Source: UBA3951 sp050952125
GTDB taxonomy: Bacteria; Bacillota; Sulfobacillia; Fermentithermobacillales; Fermentithermobacillaceae
Assembly: GCA_050952125.1 (NCBI GenBank)
Contig: JBMNKK010000001.1
Location: 124,001-188,000, forward strand
Length of the DNA: 64,000 nt
Reading direction: 5' to 3'
How positions within the stretch are numbered: the stretch's first letter is position 1; each line of letters starts with the position of its first letter. The notes beneath the pieces were generated by a model. That model was not told where the DNA came from. It saw only the letters and a program-made list of their open reading frames with translations, and searched no databases. A program made the translations under genes and the position numbers. Shown in pieces: positions 17,581-25,349 of the stretch.

Positions 17581-17880
17581 AGCCCCGTCCCTAAAGGGAC
17601 GAGGCGTTTGCTCGCGTTGCCACCCTAATTGGCTCTATAGTAAGCCCAACTCGCCAAGGTGCGGGATTAACACGTTTCCTGCTAATCCGATACCTAGCTG
17701 CCTGTAACGGTGCAGTTCCGTCCGCGTCTACTCCCGCCGGGATCACGTGGCGGTTTCGGGCGGCGCTCTGAGGTGTTATTCGCCTTGGGCGTCAGGCCGG
17801 TCTTCCACCCTCCCGGCTCGCTGCACTGCGTCTCCGAAGGCTACTGGTCCTCATCATCGCTTTCTGCCGCTGTTTGTGAA
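17581..17880 (-). ncRNA. T-box leader riboswitch, specifier AAC (tRNA-Asn)
   Basis: On the minus strand the leader contains a Stem I with GATGAGGACCAGTAG (AGTA motif), a specifier loop reading GAAT-AAC-ACC with the AAC codon at 17775-17777, the T-box core AGGGTGGCAACGCG at 17613-17626, and a terminator stem GCCTCGTCCCTTTAGGGACGGGGC (17581-17605, written here in parts: GTCCC and GGGAC arms) followed by ATTTCGTTT. Uncharged tRNA-Asn should stabilise the antiterminator and switch on the gene at 16595-17557. This is a standard transcription-antitermination design. Confidence 0.92.
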
Positions 17881-17909
17881 ACTATACTCCCTGAATGAAG
17901 CATCGTCAA
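17881..17909 (-). promoter_or_regulatory. Sigma-A promoter of the T-box transcript
   Basis: TTGACG (17904-17909) and TATAGT (17881-17886) on the minus strand, each one base from consensus, separated by exactly 17 bases. The start should be near 17875, just ahead of Stem I. Confidence 0.85.
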
Positions 17910-17978
17910 GGGCGGAAGAAAGGTTAATCCCCGCACCAATCCGCGTACCCTCTAGAGTCAGTTGACATAACCACTTAC

Positions 17979-18080
17979 TTTGCGTTATTCGCAACGTTTT
18001 TCGGGGGAACTTTGCGTTTTTGCAGCGGAGCACTGCAAAAACGCAAAGTTGACAGATTTCGCGTAATGAAAAACGCAATG
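17979..18080. repeat. Two-tier inverted repeat element
   Basis: The core is a perfect 18-base inverted repeat (18008-18025 against 18033-18050, loop CGGAGCA) built around the word TTTGCGTTTTTGCAG. It is flanked by a second, imperfect inverted repeat (about 17979-17996 against 18062-18080) using the same word TTGCGTT. It lies between the DRG-like GTPase gene and the T-box promoter. There is no T run next to it, so it is not a typical terminator. It could be a mobile palindromic element, a protein-binding site or an RNA-processing hairpin. Confidence 0.7.
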
Positions 18081-18106
18081 TTCGTGCGACCACCGGACCT
18101 CCGGCC

Positions 18107-19045
18107 CTACCCCTTCCTTTTGAAGAGCCTTACTTTGTCCTTGTCCTGCAACACATGGCTTTTCCCGACCACCTGGCCGGGAAACTTGGCGGATGGGCCC
18201 CAGATCGCTGCTCTATCCAGTTCCCTAGCGAGTTCAAGGTGGATGTGTGCTGCGAGGTCTGCCACCGTAGACCCGGAGGGTATGAGGAAAGGGCGGTCAG
18301 TAGGTGACTGAGCGCTGTATATCCTCATGAGCCCTGTCATAGTCCACAAAGCTTCGGCCAACGCATCGAGACCGCTCCCTGTCGCAGTGGATACCGGAAC
18401 AACGGTGATACCGGCGAAACCGAAGCGTGCGTGAGCCGCTTCCAGAATCGCATCGGCACCGGGCAAATCGGCCTTTGTTGCAGCAACGGCGAACTTTTGC
18501 CCCTCAAGGATGTGCTGTATCTCCTCAAGAAACCGCTCAAACCCGCTTGAATCCTCCAGCGGCATGACTACGAGGTAGCCGTCGGCATCCTGAGCGGCAG
18601 CAAGATACATGCGTCCGCTGCCCCTGTCCTCTCTGGCGCCCTCAATCAGGCCGGGGATCTCAACAAGTTGGATGCGCGCCTCGTTGATCACGGCCGTAGC
18701 GGCGATCGGACGGAGCGTGGTGAAGGCATAGTCGCCGACCTTGACGCTGCTGCCGCACAGCCCCTTCAGCAGCGACGACTTTCCCGCGTTCGGTGGCCCC
18801 AGCAGGACTATGCGAGCGTCGCCTTCCCTCGGAACGAACGTGCCGTCGGCGTGGCGCACCTCCCGCCTCTTCCGGGTTGTTTCCATCTCCCGCGTGAGCC
18901 ACTTGCGCAGGTCTGCGTAAGGACCCTGCTTATAGCCGGGAAGCATAGCCATGCACTCTCGGGCGACCTTGAGTCGCTCGGCACCATCGGTTCCGCGCAG
19001 GCGCCTCTGTATAAGTCTTTTCATCTCTGCATGCGGCATAGGCAT
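18107..19045 (-). CDS. DRG/Obg-like GTPase with C-terminal TGS domain
   Basis: The ATG at 19045 has GAGGAGGAA upstream; a further upstream start is not supported. The 312-residue product has an N-terminal helical region, a G1 loop GPPNAGKSS (83-91), a switch I threonine region AFTTLRPI, G3 EIPGLIEGA, G4 TKAD and a C-terminal TGS domain (about 240-312, ending KDKVRLFKRKG). This is the DRG arrangement, more often seen in archaea and eukaryotes, where DRG proteins bind translating ribosomes. Likely a ribosome-associated or stress GTPase. It is transcribed alone. Confidence 0.85.
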   Translation of the reverse strand: MPMPHAEMKRLIQRRLRGTDGAERLKVARECMAMLPGYKQGPYADLRKWLTREMETTRKRREVRHADGTFVPREGDARIVLLGPPNAGKSSLLKGLCGSSVKVGDYAFTTLRPIAATAVINEARIQLVEIPGLIEGAREDRGSGRMYLAAAQDADGYLVVMPLEDSSGFERFLEEIQHILEGQKFAVAATKADLPGADAILEAAHARFGFAGITVVPVSTATGSGLDALAEALWTMTGLMRIYSAQSPTDRPFLIPSGSTVADLAAHIHLELARELDRAAIWGPSAKFPGQVVGKSHVLQDKDKVRLFKRKG

Positions 19046-19213
19046 TTCGCATTCCTCCTCTTCACTGGGCGCCGGAGTAACGCTTCCGGCGCAGCTGCGG
19101 CCTCCCAAATGCACCTTTGGTGCCCCGGTCCCTCAAGAAGAGGCGGCAATGTGCGCTCCTTACGGAGCGCCCTCATTGAACGCTGTACAGTTGAAAGCTG
19201 TGCAAATGAAGAA

Positions 19214-19231
19214 GGGCCGGCGGTCCGGCCC
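19214..19231 (-). terminator. Terminator below the Bce-type operon
   Basis: GGGCCGG and CCGGCCC arms with a four-base loop, followed on the minus strand by TTCTTC. It ends transcription from the ABC permease gene and any small gene after it. A second perfect hairpin, GCGCTCC-TTAC-GGAGCGC (19152-19169), lies between this and the GTPase gene. Confidence 0.6.
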
Positions 19232-19275
19232 CTAATTCCAGATAAGCGACGATTTCTGCGGTAGTCTAGACTCTT

Positions 19276-19389
19276 CTAAGGGCGGCCGCTAAGGGTTGAA
19301 AAGGGCATAGTGACCCCTTGGTGCCGTCCCCGGACATGCGCGATCACGTGTCTGTGCAGCAAAAGGTCTGTTATCTGCCCCTTGCTCAT
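19276..19389 (-). CDS. Possible small protein after the ABC permease
   Basis: An ATG behind AAAGGAGG with seven-base spacing opens a 37-codon frame (starts MSKGQITDLLLHRH). The same frame can also start at a GTG at 19479 that overlaps the permease stop by four bases, giving 67 residues. Both initiation signals look usable, which is why I list it. The product is basic and histidine-rich with no recognisable domain. It may be a real small partner of the Bce module or chance. Confidence 0.3.
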   Translation of the reverse strand: MSKGQITDLLLHRHVIAHVRGRHQGVTMPFSTLSGRP

Positions 19390-19475
19390 CCCGCGGCCTC
19401 CTTTCATAAGTCTCCTAACACCAACACCCACATTGTAGCCAGCTAGGCATCTCTTGGCAACGATCACCAGGATAG

Positions 19476-21368
19476 TCACCGCGCCGGAGTAGCCTCTCTC
19501 ACGTACGCCGAGCGAGTGATCAGGAAGTAGCCCACCTGCAGGGTGAAAAAGATGCCTACTGCCAAGCCCGCGAACTGCCAGATGTGTTCGTCCAAAACGT
19601 TGGAGAGGGCTTTGAACGCCATAAGACAGTGCACGGTCCCCACGGTGAACGGCACGAAGAAGAGGATGGCGATTTGCCTCGTCAGAACTTCCGACATCTC
19701 CCTTCGCGAGAGCCCAAGCCTCCTCAAAGCCAGGTATTTGGCCTGGTCTTCCTGAAGCTCGGTGAACAGCCGCGAGTACAGCATGCTTCCTGAAGCGATA
19801 GAAAAGAGAGTTGTGATGAACATCGCGATGAACGCGGTAAGCGCACCAATCTGGCGTGCTTCGGCGTAACGTTCCGCTCTTGAGAGGAACCCCAACAAGC
19901 GGTCCGCAGGTATCTGCTGCCGCACCCTCTCTATGGCGGGCTGAGAGTGCGTCCAGTCTTCCACCTGATATCCTAACGCCGCTACATGAGCGTCAAGAGG
20001 TGCGGCGCTCCTCATCTCCGCATACTCGCCGTCGTCTACTACGGCGAAGAAACTGAACTCCATCGGCCAAAACCCGCCTACCCACCGTACGGTCCTGTCG
20101 ATCAAGAGCTCGCTTGAGGTCCTGCCGACCTTAACGGACACAGTCTCAGCCTCCCGATCTTCGGCCTCCAGAGCCATTCGGGCGCCGCAACCCGGAGGCA
20201 CATCAACAGGTTCGAAGCCGTTCGCGGTTGCCCAGTCTCCATATTCGCTTTCAGAAAGGAGCACAATGTTGCCCCATTCTTCCGTATCCGCAAGCAATCC
20301 GGCAACTGCAACCTCATAGGTCACTTTGTGGCCGTCGGACGCGAATTCGGCACGTGCGAGAGATGACAGCCTTTCCGAGCTCTCTTCATTGTTGACAGCG
20401 AACGCTAGGGCGTACGGGCGGACCGATTCCACATCCTTCATCATTAGGTCACGGAATGTATAGATGGTCGAAGTGGAAGTCAGGACCACGGCCATCAGTA
20501 TGGCAACGGCGGACAGAACCTGGGCGTTTTCCTTCATCTTGAAAACCATATCCGAGATAGTAAGAAGATTGAGGTCTCTGTAATAGATGCCCTTCCGGCG
20601 CTGGAGCCAGCGAAAGGCCGCGACGCTTGACTGGGTGAAAAAGAGGTAAGTGCCAAGCGACACAATGGCCACCACCGGCAACATGAGAAGGACCAGCGTA
20701 TGACCATTTGCCGTCCAAGCAAGATAGTACCCCGCGCCAAGGCAGATGGCTGACAGACACACAAGTATCTTCGAAAACCGGGGCGGCGCCTTCGGTTTCT
20801 GAGAGGCTCTGATAAGCTGGATTACCTCGCTGGACTTTATCGTCCTCATCGTCATGAGCGCGATGACAGCAAACAGAATGCCGTATACTCCCACGGTGAG
20901 GAAGGCAGCGCCGGGCACTATGGCAAACCTGATAGGCGTCTTCACTTGGAGAATCCAGCTCATTGCCATAAGCATCAGCTTGAACAACAGGAACCCCAAG
21001 CCCATGCCCGCCATGAGGGCGGTGGAGCCGATAACTCCGGTCTCGACGGCGAGCATCCTGTTGATCTGCCTTTTGGTTGCTCCCAGCAGCGTAATTAGGC
21101 CGAACTCTCTCTTCCGCGACCGCACGAATGCCGAGCTCGAGTACAAGATGAAGAAGAACGAGAAGACGACTATGATGCACTGGCACGTGACCATCCCCAT
21201 GCGTACCTGAGACGCCCAAAGAATCTGTCCGCCGGCCACATCGGGATGCTGCACAAACGACGCGAACAGAAAGAACACCAGCACCGAGAAAGCGCTGCTT
21301 AGAAGGTAACTCACGTACTTGTGCCTGAGACCTCTGATATTACTCCGGGCGAGTCGATATAACGTCAT
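19476..21368 (-). CDS. BceB-type ABC transporter permease
   Basis: 630 residues, the usual size for this family. The predicted layout is one N-terminal membrane helix, an early group of helices, a large extracellular domain between about residues 305 and 510, and a last group of three helices of FtsX type. The extracellular domain of such permeases binds peptide antibiotics or their lipid II-type targets and signals to the cognate kinase. It overlaps the ATPase gene by 29 bases and lies with a matching kinase and regulator, so the module is complete. The peptide ligand is unknown. Confidence 0.9.
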   Translation of the reverse strand: MTLYRLARSNIRGLRHKYVSYLLSSAFSVLVFFLFASFVQHPDVAGGQILWASQVRMGMVTCQCIIVVFSFFFILYSSSAFVRSRKREFGLITLLGATKRQINRMLAVETGVIGSTALMAGMGLGFLLFKLMLMAMSWILQVKTPIRFAIVPGAAFLTVGVYGILFAVIALMTMRTIKSSEVIQLIRASQKPKAPPRFSKILVCLSAICLGAGYYLAWTANGHTLVLLMLPVVAIVSLGTYLFFTQSSVAAFRWLQRRKGIYYRDLNLLTISDMVFKMKENAQVLSAVAILMAVVLTSTSTIYTFRDLMMKDVESVRPYALAFAVNNEESSERLSSLARAEFASDGHKVTYEVAVAGLLADTEEWGNIVLLSESEYGDWATANGFEPVDVPPGCGARMALEAEDREAETVSVKVGRTSSELLIDRTVRWVGGFWPMEFSFFAVVDDGEYAEMRSAAPLDAHVAALGYQVEDWTHSQPAIERVRQQIPADRLLGFLSRAERYAEARQIGALTAFIAMFITTLFSIASGSMLYSRLFTELQEDQAKYLALRRLGLSRREMSEVLTRQIAILFFVPFTVGTVHCLMAFKALSNVLDEHIWQFAGLAVGIFFTLQVGYFLITRSAYVREATPAR

Positions 21369-22116
21369 CGAAGGTCCCTCCCAGCACGCTCAGTGAATCG
21401 ATGATCTCCTGGAAGAACGCCTGCCTGCTTGCTCCCCTCCGGAGTTCCGAGTACAGGCGCCCGTCGCGGATGAACAGGATACGCTGGCAGAAGCTTGCCG
21501 CGAACGGATCGTGGGTCACCATGAGCACCGCGGTGTTCAGATCTCTGTTGAGGGCTTCGAAAGCCTTCATCACATCGCCCGATGACTTGGTGTCGAGGTT
21601 CCCTGTCGGTTCGTCAGCGAGCACGATAGCGGGCTTGTGGATGATTGCCCTGGCGATAGCCGCGCGCTGCTGTTCTCCTCCTGAAACCTCAAAGACTCTA
21701 TTGTCTAGGATGCGAGATATCCCTAACTGGCGGGCAACCTCTGCGGCCCGCTTTTCTATGGCGTCGGGACGCTGCCCGTCCAAAGCCAAAGGGAGAATGA
21801 TGTTCTCTTTGATGGTAAGAGTGTTTAGGAGGTTAAAGTCCTGGAACACAAACCCGAGCCTCCGCCTTCTGAAAACGGCGAGCGCGTCCCTATCCAGAGT
21901 CGCGACCTTCACCCCGTCTATCTCGACGCGCCCTGAGGTCGGCGTGTCAATAGTCGCCAGAAGGTTTAGGAGCGTGGTCTTGCCGCTGCCTGAAGGGCCC
22001 ATAACTCCGATGAACTCGCCCGCGTTGACCTCCAGGCTCGCGTCTCGGAGAGCCCACACCAAGGCGCCCTTCTCCCCGAACATTCTTGAGAGCGCTTCCG
22101 CTTTCAGCACAGCCAT
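21340..22116 (-). CDS. BceA-type ABC transporter ATPase
   Basis: 258 residues with Walker A GPSGSGKTT (40-48), the signature VSGGEQQR, Walker B IVLADEPTG and the switch His in MVTHD. This is the MacB/LolD-like branch of ATPases that pairs with FtsX-domain permeases. ATG start, with AAAGGAGAGG upstream. It has its own 163-base upstream region, separating it from the kinase gene, so it is probably induced separately by the response regulator. Confidence 0.93.
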   Translation of the reverse strand: MAVLKAEALSRMFGEKGALVWALRDASLEVNAGEFIGVMGPSGSGKTTLLNLLATIDTPTSGRVEIDGVKVATLDRDALAVFRRRRLGFVFQDFNLLNTLTIKENIILPLALDGQRPDAIEKRAAEVARQLGISRILDNRVFEVSGGEQQRAAIARAIIHKPAIVLADEPTGNLDTKSSGDVMKAFEALNRDLNTAVLMVTHDPFAASFCQRILFIRDGRLYSELRRGASRQAFFQEIIDSLSVLGGTFDDVISTRPE

Positions 22117-22139
22117 ACGGATCCTCTCCTTTCAAGGCG

Positions 22140-22224
22140 AGTATAGCCGCGGCAAACCGGCTCAACCATCGATCTACATTGCAGCGGAGGCGCAAAACCT
22201 TACGTTTGCGTCACATTGATGTAA
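22140..22224 (-). promoter_or_regulatory. Likely response-regulator-controlled promoter of the ABC genes
   Basis: The 163-base gap ahead of the ATPase gene contains the near-palindrome TTACATCAATGTGA (22211-22224, read on the minus strand), which resembles the dyads bound by BceR-like regulators, and a -10-like TATACT (22140-22145). The -35 element is weak, as expected of an activator-dependent promoter. Inference from layout, not proof. Confidence 0.4.
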
Positions 22225-22279
22225 GAGGGGTTCGTGACAGGAGCGGAAAAGCGGAGACTGCCGGGGCTGCCCGCCGGCC

Positions 22280-23419
22280 TCACCGGGAAAGAACCGCGTC
22301 AGCTATTGAGCCGGACGAGAAAGTGATGGTAATGGCGGTCCCGCGCCCTACAGCCGACTGCACTTCGACCGTGTGCCCCAAGCGCGCAAGCACTTGCCGG
22401 ACAAAGTAGAGACCCATACCTGTTGATTCTGGCACCAACCTGCCGTTTTGCCCGGTGAAGAAAGGCTCAAAGATACGTGGGATGTCTTCGGGCGGAATCC
22501 CTATACCCTCATCCCTCACAGTCAGGCGCTTGGAGTCGCCGTCAGCCTGCACCTCGATGGCCAGAGTCTTGGAACTGCAGGTGTCCTGAGTGCCGGTCTC
22601 CTGCCGGGCGTCTCGCACCGAGCGCACGGCGGGGCCGGAATACTTTACGGCATTGGTTATCAGCTGGTCGAGGACAAAACGCATCCACTTGCGATCGGTA
22701 GCGACCGACGTCTCGGGCGTGGACACTATGAGCTTGGGAAATACCGACGAGCCAATCAGTTCGCTCTTGTGGGCGTTGAAAGACTCGCGGGCGAGGTCAA
22801 CGAGGTCAATCTGTTCGAATCGGAGATCGGATTCGAACGCTTCCAGCCTTACCGAGTTCAAGAATGTATCGAGGCTCCTCTGCAGGCGCTCGTTCTCCTG
22901 CTGCATACTGTCTGCGATCTCGAGGAGCCTCTCGGGGCCGCACTCGACAGAGGAACTCAACTGCTCTACCAGCAGCTTCATCACCGATACAGGTGTCTTC
23001 ATGTGATGGACCCATCGGTCGGCAAACCGCCGGTGGAACTCTTCGGTCCGCTTGTACCCTGCGAGGGATTCGCGAAAGCGCGCCACGCTTGCAGCGAGGA
23101 CATCCCTGTATGTCCTCTGCTCATTGGTCGCGGGCTCACTGATCGCGGCCGCATCTTCCATTCGTGATCCTGGAGACAAAAGATCCTGAAGGTCGCTGAG
23201 GAACCTCGCTTGCCTCTGAAAATCATAGCCAAGGTACGCTCCGAGGAGAACGGTGGATAGGCCCAGGCCGTATAGGACGTCTCCCGGGCTGACCGGTCCC
23301 CCACGTGAAGCAGCAAGGGCGAGGACAAGGATAGAGAGCAGAACACCTGCATAGTATGTCAGAATGATGCCGCGCCGGTCGCGCACGTAACGCAATAGAG
23401 TTCCCGGGAGGCGGCTCAC
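22280..23419 (-). CDS. BceS-type intramembrane-sensing histidine kinase
   Basis: 379 residues. Two membrane helices near 17-37 and 46-64 are joined by a loop of only a few residues, so the kinase has no extracellular sensor of its own and reads the state of the ABC permease. The phosphoacceptor is His138 in WVHHMKTP; N-, G1- and G2-box motifs (ITNAVKY, DEGIGIP, GMGLYFVR) follow. The gene overlaps the regulator by four bases and is followed by the ABC genes it is expected to control. Confidence 0.92.
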   Translation of the reverse strand: MSRLPGTLLRYVRDRRGIILTYYAGVLLSILVLALAASRGGPVSPGDVLYGLGLSTVLLGAYLGYDFQRQARFLSDLQDLLSPGSRMEDAAAISEPATNEQRTYRDVLAASVARFRESLAGYKRTEEFHRRFADRWVHHMKTPVSVMKLLVEQLSSSVECGPERLLEIADSMQQENERLQRSLDTFLNSVRLEAFESDLRFEQIDLVDLARESFNAHKSELIGSSVFPKLIVSTPETSVATDRKWMRFVLDQLITNAVKYSGPAVRSVRDARQETGTQDTCSSKTLAIEVQADGDSKRLTVRDEGIGIPPEDIPRIFEPFFTGQNGRLVPESTGMGLYFVRQVLARLGHTVEVQSAVGRGTAITITFSSGSIADAVLSR

Positions 23420-24129
23420 TTTAGCGAGCCCTCCCAGTTCACAACGAGCCGGTATCCTTGGCCGCGGACTGTCTCAAGGCTGCGCTCAATGCCTAAATCC
23501 TCGAGTTTCCGCCTTACGCGCGCCACATTGACCGTGAGAGTATTATCGTCGACGAAATCGGCGTCGTCCCAGAGGGCCTCCAGGAGCTCCTCCCGCGACA
23601 CGATGACACCGGGCTTCCGCGCAAGCTTGTCGAGAAGCCTGAACTCATTCTTCGTCAGCTCTACCCGGCGGTCGCGGAACTCAGCCGCGCCGCGGAGACG
23701 GTTCAGGCAGAGGCCTGCGACTGAGTATACCGCTCCGTGCTCTTCAGACGCCCCGGAGTATTCGCCGTACACCCGCCTTATGACGCTGCCAACCTTCGCG
23801 ACCGCGACTTCCATGCTGAAAGGCTTGGTGATGTAGTCGTCTCCCCCGTTCTCAATAGCCCTCACCTGGTCCATGTCGGAAGTCCGGGCTGACAGGAAGA
23901 TGATTGGGACGCTTGAGACGGTCCGGATTTGCCTGCACCAGTAGAAGCCGTCCATATACGGCAGATTGATGTCCAGAATGACGATCTGGGGCTTAAACTC
24001 AAGGAACTCGCCCTTCACGTCGTGCAGGCGCGAAGCCACCCTCGACTCATACCCGTATCGTTCAAACTCGGAGGCGAGCATGGAGGCAAGTCTCACGTCA
24101 TCCTCGACAACAAGGATCTTGTACTTCAC
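23416..24129 (-). CDS. BceR-type OmpR-family response regulator
   Basis: GTG start, 237 residues. The receiver has acidic residues E9-D10-D11, phosphoacceptor Asp53 in ILDINLP, and the TKPF lysine near 102. The C-terminal winged helix (about 145-232) ends in RGQGYRL, typical of the OmpR family. It starts 12 bases after the apbE stop, so it may be read from the apbE transcript as well. It should bind the dyad ahead of the ABC ATPase gene. Confidence 0.93.
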   Translation of the reverse strand: MKYKILVVEDDVRLASMLASEFERYGYESRVASRLHDVKGEFLEFKPQIVILDINLPYMDGFYWCRQIRTVSSVPIIFLSARTSDMDQVRAIENGGDDYITKPFSMEVAVAKVGSVIRRVYGEYSGASEEHGAVYSVAGLCLNRLRGAAEFRDRRVELTKNEFRLLDKLARKPGVIVSREELLEALWDDADFVDDNTLTVNVARVRRKLEDLGIERSLETVRGQGYRLVVNWEGSLK

Positions 24130-24141
24130 GGCCTCACCCCG

Positions 24142-25248
24142 CTACTCGGCTTTCGCGCCTGTTGCCCCTTTGCTCCGCATGATCTTCTCCATGCCGGGTG
24201 TCGCGCGTATCTCTCCGTCAGGCATGACCCATATGACGTCTACACCCTCCAGAGACTCTGCGAGCGCCCTGCTCTCTTCGTAGGGCAGGAGGAAAATGGC
24301 AGTCGATAGAAAGTCCGCTACTCCCGCGTGACTGGTCTTGACGGTCACCGCCTGAAAGTAGTCGGCAGGCATCAGCGTCTTGGGATCGACTAGATGGTGC
24401 AAGACCCTGCCTTCGGCCACGTAATTCCTCTGATAACCGCCGCTGCTGGCTATCCCTGCGTCGGTAATGAACACTACATCCAAAAGGTTCTCTTCACCGT
24501 CTGAGAATACGGGAGCGTCGGGGTTCTGGATACCTACCCCCCACCTCTCCCTGACGCCGTCTAGAGGCTTGCCGATCGCCCGTATGTTGCCGCCTGAGCT
24601 TATCAGGGCAGACTCCAGGCCCTTCGCCTTAAACTCCTCGGCGACGAGCTCCGTGGCGTAACCTTTGGCGACCGCGCCGACATCAAGGGACATCCTTGGG
24701 TCCTCCAGGTAGACGGTGCTGTTCTCGACGTCGACGATAACCTTGTCTAGATCCGTGTGCAGCGATGCATCTACCAGGTCCTCCATTGGAGGTATCCGCG
24801 CAGCTTCCGGGTTTTCCGTACCTTGCTGCCGGTAATCATGCCAGATCCGCAGCACTGAACCCATGGCTATGTTGGTCTGGCCTCCGGTCCGCTCGTACCA
24901 GTCCTTCGAGAACAAGATGAGGTCAATGATCTCCTTCGGGACCTTCACCGGCTTTATGCCCGCGTTGTCGTTTATCGTCTTTACATTGTTGATGCCGGGA
25001 TAATCGTTGTAGATGTCGTAAAGCTGGTGCAGTTCCTTGAACCTCGCGTGAAAGTCCTCAAAAAACGACCTGAACTCGGCTTCGCTTTTGGCGTAAGCGA
25101 CAACCGTTATAACCGTGTCAAAAGTATCGAAGAAACCGTCGCTAAACTTGGTATACTGCGGACCCCGGCCCACGTAGGCACGGTAAGCGACAAACAGAAG
25201 TGCCACCAGGACGAGCCCAATGGCAATTCTAGCGGTTACCTTGTTCAC
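24142..25248 (-). CDS. apbE: FAD:protein FMN transferase (ApbE family)
   Basis: 368 residues with an N-terminal membrane anchor (about 7-25), placing the catalytic domain outside the membrane. Family motifs are SLDVGAVAKGYA, SSGGNIRAIG, HHLVDPKT and GVADFLSTAIFLL. These enzymes attach FMN to a Thr or Ser of extracytoplasmic redox proteins. The gene just upstream (25350-26453) encodes a two-repeat lipoprotein that is the likely acceptor. GTG start. Its downstream neighbour, 12 bases away, is the Bce-type regulator, an unusual combination. Confidence 0.93.
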   Translation of the reverse strand: MNKVTARIAIGLVLVALLFVAYRAYVGRGPQYTKFSDGFFDTFDTVITVVAYAKSEAEFRSFFEDFHARFKELHQLYDIYNDYPGINNVKTINDNAGIKPVKVPKEIIDLILFSKDWYERTGGQTNIAMGSVLRIWHDYRQQGTENPEAARIPPMEDLVDASLHTDLDKVIVDVENSTVYLEDPRMSLDVGAVAKGYATELVAEEFKAKGLESALISSGGNIRAIGKPLDGVRERWGVGIQNPDAPVFSDGEENLLDVVFITDAGIASSGGYQRNYVAEGRVLHHLVDPKTLMPADYFQAVTVKTSHAGVADFLSTAIFLLPYEESRALAESLEGVDVIWVMPDGEIRATPGMEKIMRSKGATGAKAE

Positions 25249-25311
25249 TCACATCACCATCTACTAATGTTAGCCAATGGCCGAGGCCGCCACAAGGACG
25301 ACAATGCAAAA

Positions 25312-25337
25312 ACTCCCCCGCCTCAAGGCGGGGGAGT
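25312..25337 (-). terminator. Terminator between the lipoprotein and apbE genes
   Basis: Eleven-base stem ACTCCCCCGCC with a four-base loop followed on the minus strand by TTTTTGC. It should limit read-through so that the lipoprotein is made in larger amounts than ApbE. Confidence 0.85.
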
Positions 25338-25349
25338 CCTGACGTTCTC

